Positions 23,035 to 34,013 of a stretch of DNA of 64,000 bases are shown piece by piece (positions within the stretch are counted from its first letter, which is position 1; each line of letters begins with the position of its first letter). The notes beneath the pieces are model-generated. The model ran no database searches. It was not told the DNA's origin and worked only from the letters and a program-made list of their open reading frames with translations. The position numbers were made by a program, and so were the translations under genes. This DNA is from Diospyros lotus (Eukaryota; Streptophyta; Magnoliopsida; Ericales; Ebenaceae), in the NCBI RefSeq assembly GCF_014633365.1, contig NC_068351.1, positions 16,002,907-16,066,906 of the forward strand, read 5' to 3'.

Positions 23035-24594
23035 GATAGATTTATCTAAGGAATAAAGCATGAAACACCCTTGAGTGTGTTTTCATGATATAATTTCTTT
23101 TTAAAACATGTCCCGTAGAGGCCTTTTTCCAACTCTTACAATTTACATCTTGTTTTCAAAATCTTCATTTGATTGACTTTCTATTTTTATTATTTATTTT
23201 TTCTAACTTCACTAGAAATTATTCTCCTATGTGTTTACCTCTAGTAGTCTTGTATTTCCAGCTAAGTTCTTGTATTCAATTTAGTTCATCAAAATGAGAT
23301 CTTTGTGTGTGCGCTTATTTTCATGGATCAAATATAGTTTAATTCATAACTCATATTAAAAAGTTCAAATATTTGAATCATTTCAAAATACCAAGTTTAA
23401 AGGAAAAAGAAAGACTTTTCGAGCATCCTTGCCAAAAAAAACTTTAGAAACCCTTATAATAAAACTTATACATACTTTTAGTGTAGCATATAAAAACACA
23501 TATAATATTTACAAAACATAACATGCCATAAAAATGAAGAAGCTTTCAAAACCTAGGCTTCAAGAACATCCTTTCATTTTTGAACCGCTTACCATATTTG
23601 GAATGTTTGAATATTTTAAGGGATGAATCCAAGTTAGAAAATAAATTTTTTTAAGTGAAAAACCTCCAAAAATAAAATATTTATATAAAATGTGTATATG
23701 AAAAAAAAAAATACAAGCTTCTACTTCACGATGTCACTTGTGACAGTATTGACATGCTTCTAAGAGCTTTCTCACTTGACACCCTAAGCACCTCCTGGAT
23801 GGTCCTCGACCATATCACCTTAGACCTAAGTGGTGTAGAGCAAAATAATATAATCATACATGACCATGGATGCAAATGAAAAACCAAACAAAATAAATTT
23901 TTAAAATTAATTTATCATACAACACATAAAAAGCCACAAACTAAGAGTTTGTAGGGGGGAGAACTTTACCTGGGTTCCTTTAGAGAAGATTTTGTTTTCT
24001 CCTCCTAGTTTCCCAACTTCTTCTCATTGATCACCTTAATAGAAGTTTCTTCTTTAGTTTTCTCTCTTTTTTTTCTCTATTTTCCCTCCTCTCTTACACT
24101 CGTTTCAACTCCCTCAAGTGGGAGACCACCCCTTAATCTCCCATTTATAACACCCTTAATTTTTTTCATAAAGAATTCAATTAACTCAAGAAAATTTTAA
24201 TTTATTTGTCTTTCGAAACATTCTTTTCTTGTGAAATGTCTTTTGATGTATATGAAAGAAAAAAGAAAGGGGAAGGGAGTCAAAGGAATCAATGGGGGTG
24301 CTTAGAGGGGGCTATCCAAGGTAGCCCCCTGGTGCGCAGCAAGCATTGATGGTTGCTACAAGCGGCGAGAACCAGTGGCTCATTGCGTGGGGTACCTTTC
24401 ATAAGGACTTGCCAGCCCGCTAGCCACCTTGCAAACTATATATAAATGTACATATATTATGCACAATCATGTATGTATAATTTTATGTCATTTGACCCAT
24501 TCACTGAGCCTATTAATTTTTTTTTAAATGAAGTCCGAACTTATTCCTTTAACCTTCTAAATATTCTAAAAATATTTTGGAATGTTATAGAGCC
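23035..24594. other. Unassigned repeat-like DNA
   Basis: No coding similarity was found. A locally GC-rich block at 24290-24430 (GGGGGCTATCCAAGGTAGCC, then a GGCGAGAACC-containing stretch) and CT-rich tracts at 24060-24120 look like retrotransposon leader or LTR DNA, but I could not define ends. Confidence 0.3.
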
Positions 24595-27325
24595 TTTTTT
24601 TTTTTTTTTTATCCAATGATAAATATATAGATCAAAAGGATGTATAAGAAATTACTTGGCATACCCAGAAAGAAATATGGAATGATACACGACTAAAGCT
24701 CCATAGCTAGAGTCTCATACTGGACTAAAACATGAAGATACAAGGTGAAGCTTACTTTGTATACAAAGTTTTTAATCATGTTGATGATACACGCGGCTGG
24801 GGGCCTAAGGCTCTCAAAAATCAAACGGTTTCTAGCAATCCAAATTTGATAAATGGAGCTGCCCAGGGCTATCCTTTTTGCCTTGCTCTGCCAGGATGAA
24901 CTGCGAGCCTCCTCCTTTGACCATTTGAGCGTGCTTGCTATAGTGGACATCAATCGGGTGATGCCCAGCCAAGCTTTTATATGGCCCCAAACATCCGAGC
25001 TAATCGGGCATTGGAAAAACATATGCTACAAGGACTCCTCAGCCACTCCGCATAGCGGGCAATTCCGATCAATGTCCAAAAAGTGGAGCTTCTCCTTAGT
25101 GTGGATCCTATCCTTCGCACGCAGCCATAAAATGAATGAGTGTTTGGGAATCAGACAAGGGTTCCACACGACAAAGGCCCATATCTTCTTATGCCCCTTG
25201 GGCCGAAAAAAATCATACGCTGAGGGGAGATCAATGCAATCACCTTGGACAACAGGTTAGCAACCGCAACACTTGCAGTTGGACCCCGCCTCTATGCACA
25301 ATGCATCCCTGATGGCTAGCAACTTCTTGATAAGGGGGGAGTCGTCTTTCCTAGCCGCCCACTCCCAAACCGAAGAGGAAACAAGATATTGGTGATGGGT
25401 CCAGCAGACCCATAGTGAGTCTTTTTTCCCGTGAATGTTCCAGAGCACTTTCACAAGCAAAGCTAAATTCCATCTCCTCAAATCTTTAAGCCCGCCACAT
25501 TTAGGGTGAAAATTAAATTTCGAGTTCACCATAGCAGCTTTGAGGAATCTCGACAGATACTTGATGCACAGCACAAACAAGAACGGGGAGAGTGGGTTGC
25601 CATGCCTGAGCCCCTTCTTGCCTTTGAAAAAGCCACACAAATTGCAATTGATCAAGAAGGAATATGATGGAGAACTGACATACTCCATAACCCATTTAGA
25701 GAACATAAGGGAAACCCCAGACCCTCAAGAATCTGCCTTAGAAAACTCCAGCTGATGGAATCATAGGCTTTACGAAGGTCGACTTTGATAAGACAATGCG
25801 GAGAAATTCCCTTCTTACTATACTTCTGAAGCAGCTCCTGAGCAAGATGCACATTCTCCGCCACACTCCTACCTTCAACAAACGTAGACTGAGCATGGTC
25901 CACAATAGACCCTAATTAGAGATGGCAAAATGGGCCCGGCCCGGGACCGAGCTAGGGCCAACATTTTGCTGGCCCATTTAAGGCCGGGCCGATTTGGCCC
26001 GGCCCGCTTGGCTCGGCGGGCCGAGCTGTCCCGCTTGGCCGGCTAATCGGCCACAAACCCCTCCCCTCCCGCCCCCCTCAGCCTCGCCTCTCGCCCTCGC
26101 CCTCTTCCTCGCCCTCGCCCTCGCCCTCACCCTCGCCCTCTGTCTCGCCCTCGCCCTCGTCCTCGTCTCGCCCTCGCTCTTGCCCTCGTCTCTCCCTCGC
26201 CCGCGCCCCTCACTCTCGCCCTCACTTTCCCTCTGTCTCGCCCTCGCCCTCGCCCGCGCCCCTCGCTCGCCCTCTGTCTCGCCCTCACCCTCACCCGCAC
26301 CCCTCGCTCGCCCTCTATCTCGCCCTCGCCCGCGCCCCTCGCTCGCCCTCTGTTTCGCCCTCGCCCTCACCCTCGCCTTCGCCCCTCGCTCTCGCCCTCT
26401 GTCTCGCCCTCGCCCTCGCTCGCCCGCACCTCTCGCTCTCAGTCTCACCCCTCGCCCTCTCTCGCTCACGCCACCTACCTCTGGGCAAAAAATGGTATCA
26501 AACAAAAAAACAAAAAATTTGGGCCGGCCCGTTTGGCCTGCAGGCCCGTGTAGGGTCGGGATAGGGCCAGCAATATGCTGGCCCATTTTTAAGCGGACCA
26601 ATTTGGCCCGGCTCGCGGGCCACTTGGTGGCGGGCCAGCCCGGCCCGTTTGCCATCTCTAACCCTAATAGGGGGGCCAATCTAGCTGCCAAGACCTTGGA
26701 AATCACTTTATATATGACATTATAGCAAGCAATCGGTCTAGACTCCCCAACCGAGGACGCATGCTTGGATTTCAGAATTAACACAATGCATGTATGGTTG
26801 AGCTGCTTAAAAAGCATACCAGAAGTAAAGAAATCGTGAACAGCCTCAGTAAACTGGTCGCCCAAAATATGCCAAGACCTCTTAAAGAAACAGAAGGAGA
26901 AGCCATCAGGCCTCGGAGACTTATCTTCTCCAATGCTAAAGAGGGCAGATTTAATCTCCTGGCTGGAAATGCAGGAAGAGAGACTGGCAGCCTGCTCCAT
27001 CGAAATCCTCGGCCCAGCACTTAGCACACTCGAATCGAAAGGCTCACAAGCCTTGGCAGTGCCTAACAAGCCCTCGAAATACCGAACAAACTCATCAGCA
27101 ACTTGGCCAAGGGAATTGGTCATGGACCCATCCTCTCTAAGCATCGTCAATATATGATTCCTCTTCGAGTTCCTTCTCACAATTGCATGAAAAAGCTTGG
27201 AGCATCTGTCACTATACTTGAGATACGAACACTTGGCATGCTGGAGTAAGAAAAGCCTTTCCGCCTCCTTCAAGAACATGGTCTTCTTTCTCAACTCAAC
27301 TTCACTTCTCGCTGTCACTATACAG
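24595..27325 (-). pseudogene. 5'-truncated LINE (non-LTR retrotransposon), broken
   Basis: On the minus strand the element runs from about 27325 to a 16-base poly-T (poly-A tail on its strand) at 24595-24610. Visible in order: the pre-RT linker (YSDRCSKLFHAIVRRNSKRN), RT blocks (SPRPDGFSFCFFKRSW, YKVISKVLAARL, QSTFVEGRSVAENVHLAQEL, KVDLRKAYDSISWSFL, GLRHGNPLSPFLFVLCI), then the C-terminal zf-RVT region (CPLCG...HMFFQCPISSDVWGH; KRIALGSSIYQIWIARNRLI). The endonuclease is absent (5' truncation). RT is split by the MITE at 25917-26660 and lacks the catalytic (F/Y)ADD segment: FHPKC runs straight into GGLKDLRRWNLA near 25499, a loss of roughly 200 residues. A stop interrupts the zf-RVT region. 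Confidence 0.9.
25917..26660. mobile_element. hAT-type MITE with a CCTCGC minisatellite core (744 bp)
   Basis: Terminal inverted repeats TAGAGATGGCAAAATGGGCC and TAGAGATGGCAAACGGGCC are flanked by a perfect 8-bp duplication ACCCTAAT (25909-25916 and 26661-26668). The core (26045-26470) is a (CCCTCG)n-type array, so every frame through it is open: Arg/Glu/Gly-rich on one strand, Pro/Leu/Ser-rich on the other. It is inserted in the LINE RT between ARLAPLL and DHAQSTFVEG. The GC-rich composition contrasts strongly with the neighbouring DNA. There is no transposase. Confidence 0.9.
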
Positions 27326-28320
27326 AGCATATCTTTTTGTCCACACATGTGATTGCTACAACTGGTATCTAAGAATCATGTGCTCTTCTTTGTATAGGCA
27401 GCGTTGCATGTCAATAGCAAAGTCTCAAACTATGTTTACAACATTAGCTTGATTACCCTGATAATTTGACCACTTGGATCAACAATATGTTTTTATTGTT
27501 CATATTTTCTACATTTATAACACTAAATATCAATTTTATCTTGTTTGTAATTATAATAAGAGTTACCTCCTCCTTTTGTTTAACCAGATTTATCACATGA
27601 ATTGTTGTTTCTTTTGCGTCTTCTATAGCCAGACTCAACCTTGATTATTCAATTGCCTCTTTTAATTGGGATCACCATTATTTTGATCATCTTGTCCTTT
27701 ACTCTGCAAAACTTAATTCCTCAACTAACTTTTCATTCTTTCATTAATTCTATCTACGTGATTTTCAATAATAACTTGCAATTCTGGAGTCATCATCTTG
27801 TTCATGTCTCCATGATGGAAGTCACCACATAATGGCATGGTTTGAAGAATTTTGTGAACAATAGCTTTGCTTCAATCTTTTCTTGGGATTACCGCTCTTA
27901 CGCAGTTCTCTGCCGTTCGTGCCCTCAATTTTGGTAGAGAAAATAAATCACAAATGAGCCTTAATTTGGCCCTTAGCTAAACCGAGTATCGAAGTCGTGA
28001 CCTACCGGTACTAATCCCAGTATATCACTTGGCTGTCATTTGACATATGCTCTAGAGCTGTTTTCAATCTTTTCACCATATATAAACTCGTATCTTGTTA
28101 ACCAAATCTATCAATTGTGAAAATATTGTTGTATTATCTTCGTTTTGGAGATCTCACAAAGGTAGGATTCTCTTTCAACAGATTGTAAATAGTTTGGACT
28201 TTCGGCTTTTGTCAACTCCTTTATACGCCAACTTCAAAACATCCTAAGGTTCTTTTGAAGTTGTGACATTGAGAAACTTTTCAAAAACTAAATAATCAAC
28301 TCCTTGATGGATCTGTGACA
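27326..28320 (-). pseudogene. Copia gag-protease remnant
   Basis: Minus strand from 28320: VLSQIHQGVDYLVFEKFLNV, TTSKEP and LKLAYKGVDKSRKSKL are copia gag. CYKCRKYEQ near 27500 is a decayed zinc knuckle. FLDTSCSNHMCGQKD at 27335-27375 is the protease active-site region, with the usual DTG/DSG as DTS. Several stops interrupt it. The LINE joins it directly after GQKD, so the LINE inserted into, or was joined to, the copia protease. The SINE at 27883-28062 lies inside gag. Confidence 0.78.
27883..28062 (-). mobile_element. SINE, copy 1 (180 bp), with 12-bp TSD
   Basis: Flanked by the perfect direct repeat TTCAATCTTTTC (27871-27882 and 28063-28074). On the minus strand it contains an A-box-like ACAGCCAAGTGATATACTGG and a B-box-like GGTCACGACTTCGATACTCG, as expected of a tRNA-derived pol III promoter. 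It ends with a conserved block reading TTGAGGGCACGAACGGCAGA, then GCGGTAATCCC. The element at 38412-38592 has the same length and the same 3' block. A plant SINE family is the best fit; I cannot name it. Confidence 0.8.
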
Positions 28321-28639
28321 ACACTTACTGATCTTTGTGGTTACTATTATTTTCATCACTTGTTTTTTAAAAAGATTATATATGAGCCTTCCAGGGCTGG
28401 CCTATGCCTTGAGCCAGCCCTGGAGCCTTCAAATGTGCGGCCATCAATGTTTGCCAATAACTATAATCGATTTAATTTGTCATACAACGTTGGATCGGAC
28501 CAAATAATTAATAATGTAATTGGTCACCATGTATTAAAAATTGAGCTTTCATACAAAATAAGAAACTTAAATAAAGTTGGTGCAAAAATATTTATCTTAA
28601 ATGAAAATGAATGAATCACAGACCAAGACTTGGGCTCTG
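28321..28639. other. Short unassigned stretch holding the relic hAT
   Basis: No gene was recognised. Contains the 31-bp element at 28392-28422. Confidence 0.4.
28392..28422. mobile_element. 31-bp relic hAT element: two termini only
   Basis: The left terminus CAGGGCTGGCCTATG and the right terminus CTTGAGCCAGCCCTG are joined with almost no interior. The pair is flanked on both sides by GAGCCTTC (28384-28391 and 28423-28430), a perfect 8-bp duplication. The TIR CAGGGCTGGC resembles the ends of the 34935-35837 element and the window-edge copy (1-139). It is best read as an internally deleted hAT MITE. A footprint of excision would normally lose or alter the TIRs. Confidence 0.8.
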
Positions 28640-30470
28640 ACGCAATTCTAGGATCAAATCTCAAAATACCCACATGCAATTAATTCTAGGACAAATAATA
28701 CGTGCTATGGAGAGCTTGAGAAGAATGCAAGTCGTGGTTATCTTCCTTTCCTTCGTAAAGACTTCCATAATGTTTTTAGCAAGTTCCAAAGGGTGCATTA
28801 TGAGAATGATGTGATGGACCTTTTGCCACATTGTAAGAGTCCCAAAGAAAAATATTCTAAGTTCCAATACGCTTATACGCTTGATGAAGAGAGAAAGCTA
28901 GAACACATATCTGGTCTCCATCTTATTGTTTTGCTTGGTACCAAAAATATGGAGATGTTTATTATTTGACACAACCTACAAGGTAAACTCTTATAACATG
29001 TCTTTTGGGATCTTTGTTGGTGTGGATAACTATGTGAGGACAATACATTGTTTGGTTGTGCTCTTCTTCGCAATGAAACAACTAAAGCATTTCAATGGTT
29101 AAAAGGTAAATATATTTTCACCCTTCAAATTTAAATTTTAGCAGTCATAAATCTTAATTATCATGATCTCTTTTTTAGTAGATTGTGGTAAAGTTTTTTT
29201 TTTTTTTTTTTTTTTTAGCTTATTGGCAAATTTTTGTAAAGTTGATGAAAAAGCCACCTAAGACAATATTAACTGATCAAAATCCATGAATGAGTGAAGC
29301 CATTGCCAAAGAAATGCTATGCACAAAACATAGCTTTTGCATATGGCACATCACTACAAAATTTTTACTTCTGTTCTTAGAGATCACTATTCTAGTTGGT
29401 GTTTTGATTTTTATAAGTTACACAAGTTAGATGATCCTCAAGAGTTTGAGCGTCAATGGCCTGATCTTGTCATTGCAAAGTATTGCTTACATGAAAAAAA
29501 GCATGTGATTGGTATATACCAAATCAAGCAATTCTAGGTATCGTCCTATCTTATTGTGTACTTCTTTGCTGGCAACTACAAGAAGATCTAAAAGTATAAA
29601 CGCTTTTGTCAAGCGATGTATATCTTTTAATGCATGTTTATGCCAATTTATAAAACATGTTATGTTTTTCCCACTCATTGCATGCCTAGTCAATTCACCT
29701 ATAAATTGAAATGCTTTGTAAATAGAGAACTTATTTATGTTCATATAATTAACACTCCAATAACCATATAAAATTTGCACCTTGGAATTTTTTAAGTGCT
29801 ATTAATTAGTATGATTGAAACCTTTTTGTAGGCATCACTGTGGTATTTATACACTACACATTGGTTTGTCTTAATATATTATTTCCTTATTTATACTACT
29901 AATCTATTTTCTCTAATTTTGAATTCTGAATTGGTGGATTGATCTTATTATTGAAGATGTTAAGCAATCATAGCTTCGTGACACTATGTTGGAGATTTAT
30001 AGGGGATTTTCCTTGAGAACCATGTTACCATATATAGAGGAGCAAGCACATATAGTGTGTTGACACTATTTTCTTTCAAGAAATTTCAGGTGGAGTTTGG
30101 GAGAGCGATCCAATATATGGTTCGTGAAGAAAGTAATGTAGGGTTCATAGTGCAACACCATAAGGAGTGATCTGGTCAAAAGCACAAAGTCATTTGGAAC
30201 GACAAGGAGGCCAATTGTAGATGCAAACACCTTGAATTTATTGAAATTCTTTTTCGTCACACATTAAAAGTGTTTCTCCACAAAGATTGTTTTGAAATTC
30301 TTGTCAAATACTTATCAAAGTGTTGGAGCTGTGAAGAATCCCAATGTGTGGTAGGATTACAAAGGACGAAAGAAAGGTGGCAAGGAATTTGGAAAGCAAA
30401 TGAAGACTTGTAGGCTATGCAAGTGCATCAGTCATAATATTACAACATTTCCAAAGAATGAGAATTTTAT
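28640..30470 (+). pseudogene. FAR1/FHY3-related (MULE-like) pseudogene
   Basis: FAR1-related proteins descend from Mutator-like transposases and act as transcription factors. Visible pieces in order: LPFLRKDFHNVFSKFQR, YTLDEERKLEHIS, NSYNMSFGIFVGVDNYV, FGCALLRNETTKAFQWL, then (after a probable intron, about 29106-29219) KTILTDQN and EAIAKEMLCTKHSFCIWHI (MULE DDE region), SINAFVKRCISFNACL, a SWIM-type zinc finger CRCKHLEFIEILFRHTLKVF, and a C-terminal knuckle CRLCKCISHNITTFP in which the last Cys has become Phe. The N-terminal FAR1 DNA-binding domain is missing. Many stops and frame changes occur, so it is dead. Confidence 0.8.
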
Positions 30471-30479
30471 TTGATTTTC

Positions 30480-31954
30480 TTTATGGTCTCTTAAAAGCAT
30501 AATATATATAGATTTGGTCACCTAGCAAGGCCGAAAGATAAAGTCCAGTTTGACTCAGTGAGCTTTAGGTTAATAAATCACATGCCTTAAATTCATTTGT
30601 CTTGAAATTAAGCATCAAGTAGGACCCAAAAAATGAAGTCCAACCAAACCTGGCAGATTTTAGGTTTTTAGTATGAAATCAAGCATCAATCTGACCAATT
30701 GGACTCTCCTTTATAAAGTGAAGTGGTTGGAATAAAACCAACCAGGTCTTGTAACCTTCTTGCTTTATTAGGAAGGCACATCCCAAGTCCGTACGATAAG
30801 ATAAAAATTTCATTCAATGCTAGAGCTTGCACAAAAGAACGAGACAGATAGGAAAGAAAGGGACGGTAAGGTGACAGAGAATAAGTGTTTAATTGGTTAG
30901 AAAATTTAAAGATGTTGCATGCATGGGTGGTGGGTTTTGAGTATGAAAAGTTATATATAAGTAGTATAGTATTGTCCTAATAAATGGTTGTGTTATTTGT
31001 ATAGTTAGTGTGTTAAAAACAAAGTAGAGAAATAATTAGTGGAGGTGGTTGAAGTGAGATCAAGGCTAATACATAAACCTGTCCCCAGGGGCATAGGTTA
31101 GAAAAACCCATTCATTAATTCATGGTTTTTTTTTTTTTTTTTTTGGCATGAAATTTATCTATCCTTTTGGAAAAAAATAAAAATTTGTTCTAAAATGAAA
31201 AATACAAAAAAAAAAAAAAGTAATATTTCTTGATGGTATACCCTTTAAGGTCAAAATACATTAAAAACATTGTTTTAACTTTTAAATGTGTGGATTCTTT
31301 AATGTTAATTATAGATAGATATGTGAATGTATGTTATAAATTAATTTTATTTTAATTTTGATAGTGTGTATGTTGAAGCTAATTCATTGTAATTTGAGTA
31401 GTAGGTAGGTGATTGGAAAGGTAGGAGTGTAGTGGGAGCCGTTAGGATAATTTGTGAGCATCATCATATTCATTTCATGTGTATTGCACACAATCTATAG
31501 GGAAGATTGCATTGAATTTAAAGGTGCAACCCCGCGTTCAACGATGGCAAAATCTACTCACCAAGCCAAAAAAAAAAAAGAGTTAAATTCAGATTTTTAA
31601 CTCTAATGAATCTTGCCATAACCAATTTTCTCCGTTAAAAGTTTGGCAAAATTGAAAATCCTCATCACATGTGGCGATTGAAATTTCCCCAACCATTCTC
31701 CCCATCTCTCTCATCTTCCCACAATGGCTATCAATGTCGAAAGAGACCGACCAACCACAACAAAGACAAAATTGGCCGAAAAATAGAGAATAAAGAGGCG
31801 ATAAGAAATAGATCTAAAGAAGACGAGCAAAAAAGACGAATTGCAGTCGTAGTGAAAGACTAAATTGAGTCGACGACCACCAAATCCAACGACAAGTGAA
31901 AGCGTCGTTGGCGACGACGAACAGAATGACCGGCAGTGAACCTATTGATATTGT
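30480..31954. other. Non-coding stretch
   Basis: AT-rich with poly-T (31126-31144) and poly-A (31206-31219) runs. A short open frame (31669-31863) has no motif. No repeat boundary was found. Confidence 0.4.
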
Positions 31955-32165
31955 GTATTTATGTATTTTGTTTATTAATTTGTGTATTTGATTATTGAGT
32001 TTGTGTATGTGCATATTTGATTATTAATTTTGTATATGTGTATCTAATTATTTTGTATATTTAATTATTGATTTATATATTTAATTATTAATTTTGTATA
32101 TGTTTGTATTTGATTATTAATTATGTATATGTGTGTATCTTATTATTTTAAATACTTAATTATTC
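31955..32165 (+). repeat. Degenerate TTTGTGTATTTGATTATTAA minisatellite
   Basis: About six to seven loosely conserved 25-40-bp units of TTTG(T)ATATGTGTATTTAATTATT. The long antisense open frames nearby come from this low-complexity DNA. Confidence 0.6.
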
Positions 32166-32446
32166 ATTTAGAGTATGCGTGTATTTAATTATTTTATGTA
32201 TTAAGTGTGTATAAAATAAATAATAAATTTTTATAGTAATTAAAATTATATGTAAGGTAAAATAAATAAAATTAAAATTTATTAATAAATAAATAAAATA
32301 AGAAGTCAAATAAAGAGAAAAATAATGAGTGTTGTGGGAGGAAGTATAATTTTTTTTAAGTAAATTATTTATAACATAATAAAAAATAAGATAAAGATTA
32401 GTGTTAAAGTGAGCTAACCGCATAGAATATATAGATAGGAAAATGC
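32166..32446. other. AT-rich non-coding stretch
   Basis: Nothing recognised between the minisatellite and the MITE at 32447. Confidence 0.35.
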
Positions 32447-32614
32447 TATTGGTACACCTTTGTGTATATCTTGGGCTACACAAAGGTGTATCAATGACAA
32501 AAATATCCCTCTGAGGCGCATAGAGGCGCGTGAGGCGCATGGAGAGGCGCAAGGTATTTTTGTCATTGATACACCTTGTGTAGTTCAAGATGTACAAAAA
32601 TGATGTACATGTAA
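32447..32614. mobile_element. Short MITE or fold-back with GGCGC-rich loop
   Basis: Two arms, GCTACACAAAGGTGTATCAA followed by TGACAAAAAT at the left and their complement TTTTTGTCATTGATACACCT followed by TGTGTAG at the right, surround a loop of GAGGCGCATAGAGGCGCGTG-type repeats. Outside these the arms continue with weaker pairing (TGCTATTGGTACACC against TGTTACATGTACATC). No convincing target-site duplication was seen, so the superfamily is open. Confidence 0.6.
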
Positions 32615-32969
32615 CATGATTCAGATAGATAACCCTATCCAGTCCACCATTCTTCTTCGGTAATTAAAAAGCAAGAGAAGACCCACAACGTTGAAGTAAA
32701 ACAGGTTGGGCCCCGGATGAGGCCCAGCAACAAAGAAAAAGGCCCAAAATCCACCGTCCAATCCAACCTCGCTCAACCAAAGATTTCATTTCATGACCCC
32801 ATCCAACCCCACCCCTCCTCATACCACAATTGACTATAATAATAATAATAAAAAGCTGCTTATACGCATTACGATCATACAAAACGTGTTCATATATATA
32901 TCATATATACTGTCGAGATGCGGCTCTTCCTTTTTGGGCAACCCCTTAATAATATTATATATTATAATA

Positions 32970-33005
<36 letters not shown>

Positions 33006-33536
33006 TATATATATAAACGCATGTCCAGACATTGCTCTTGAGAACTAATTAATATACCTCTGTGCGTGCAAAGCGATGGCTGCCTCTCAACTTTTTCTTT
33101 CTCCAGTTCCCTTATTCGAACTTTAGGGGGGATTTTATTCCATAGACGTAGGGGCAAGTTAATTGAGGTCTCCAGAGCATCACCAGAATCTATATATATA
33201 TATATATATATTAATTCAAAAGATTATAGAAATACTTTGATTATTTATGCCCATTCATTAATCAAAACTACTAGAAGTAGTGGGCACCGTGTTATACGTA
33301 GATTCCATTTTTCAACTTTGATTTGAGAGGACGGGCGGGCGGGCAGAGGTTAATTGTCAAAGGCACGAATATAGGCATTAATTGCAGCCATGAACATATA
33401 AAATATGATATTCTTTTGGCTTTTGATTTGATGTATAGTTTCTACTAGTTTTACCAAGGAGATGGACGGACGATTACCAACCATATATTCCTCCCTCCTA
33501 TATAGATAGAGAGAGAGAGATATATTTTGAATGCGT

Positions 33537-33580
33537 GGACGGACGGACAGACAGACAGAAAGACAGACAGACAGACAGAC
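33537..33580 (+). repeat. (GACA/GACG)n microsatellite
   Basis: Tandem GGAC, then GACA units, with one AAAGACA interruption. Confidence 0.9.
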
Positions 33581-33776
33581 TTTCTTTGGCTTTGGGGCAG
33601 TGGCAGATTGGTGCCGAGGCTCGTGAGTCTTCTCTTCAGCATCATCATATATGCAAGCATGGCATGCAGATGGATGAGGAGGCTTCGCCTTCTTTGACTC
33701 CAAAACCACCTTCATTCGGAACTCTTAATAATATTATTTTGAACACGTATGTACCCACCACTTCCGCATGCTCAAA

Positions 33777-33777
<1 letters not shown>

Positions 33778-33832
<55 letters not shown>

Positions 33833-33849
33833 TTTCAAAACAGCTGATA

Positions 33850-33881
<32 letters not shown>

Positions 33882-33895
33882 TTTCAAAACAACTC
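33778..33895 (+). repeat. Duplicated (ATT)n block
   Basis: An ATT tract of about 17 units followed by CATTTCAAAACAGCTGA, then a second ATT tract followed by CATTTCAAAACAACTCA. The tract plus its flank has been duplicated, and the two tracts now differ in length. Confidence 0.85.
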
Positions 33896-34013
33896 ATCAG
33901 CTGCTTAAAACAAGACCAAAACCAAAACCTCACAAAATTTGTCAACATGCGATGCAACGCAAATGTTGGACTTGGAGGAGCCGTTGTGGGGTTTGCCTCG
34001 TGGGTGACAATAA

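Larger units (their letters stand above)
32640..34010. other. Non-coding stretch rich in microsatellites
   Basis: Holds (CT)n(TA)n at 32971-33016, a TA tract at 33192-33210, a GACA/GACG tract at 33537-33580 and ATT trinucleotide tracts at 33778-33830 and 33850-33879. Open frames on either strand are translations of these tracts. No gene was recognised. Confidence 0.5.

Noticed and set aside
25994..26725. 243-codon Pro/Leu/Ser-rich open frame on the plus strand
   Set aside because: It is a translation of the CCCTCG repeat core of the MITE at 25917-26660, open because the repeat has no stops in that frame.
25978..27348. 456-codon minus-strand open frame
   Set aside because: It is a composite: copia protease end, LINE linker and RT, then the CCTCGC-type MITE repeat. 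It is not one gene.
33645..33833. Poly-Asn/poly-Leu open frames
   Set aside because: Direct translations of the ATT microsatellite.
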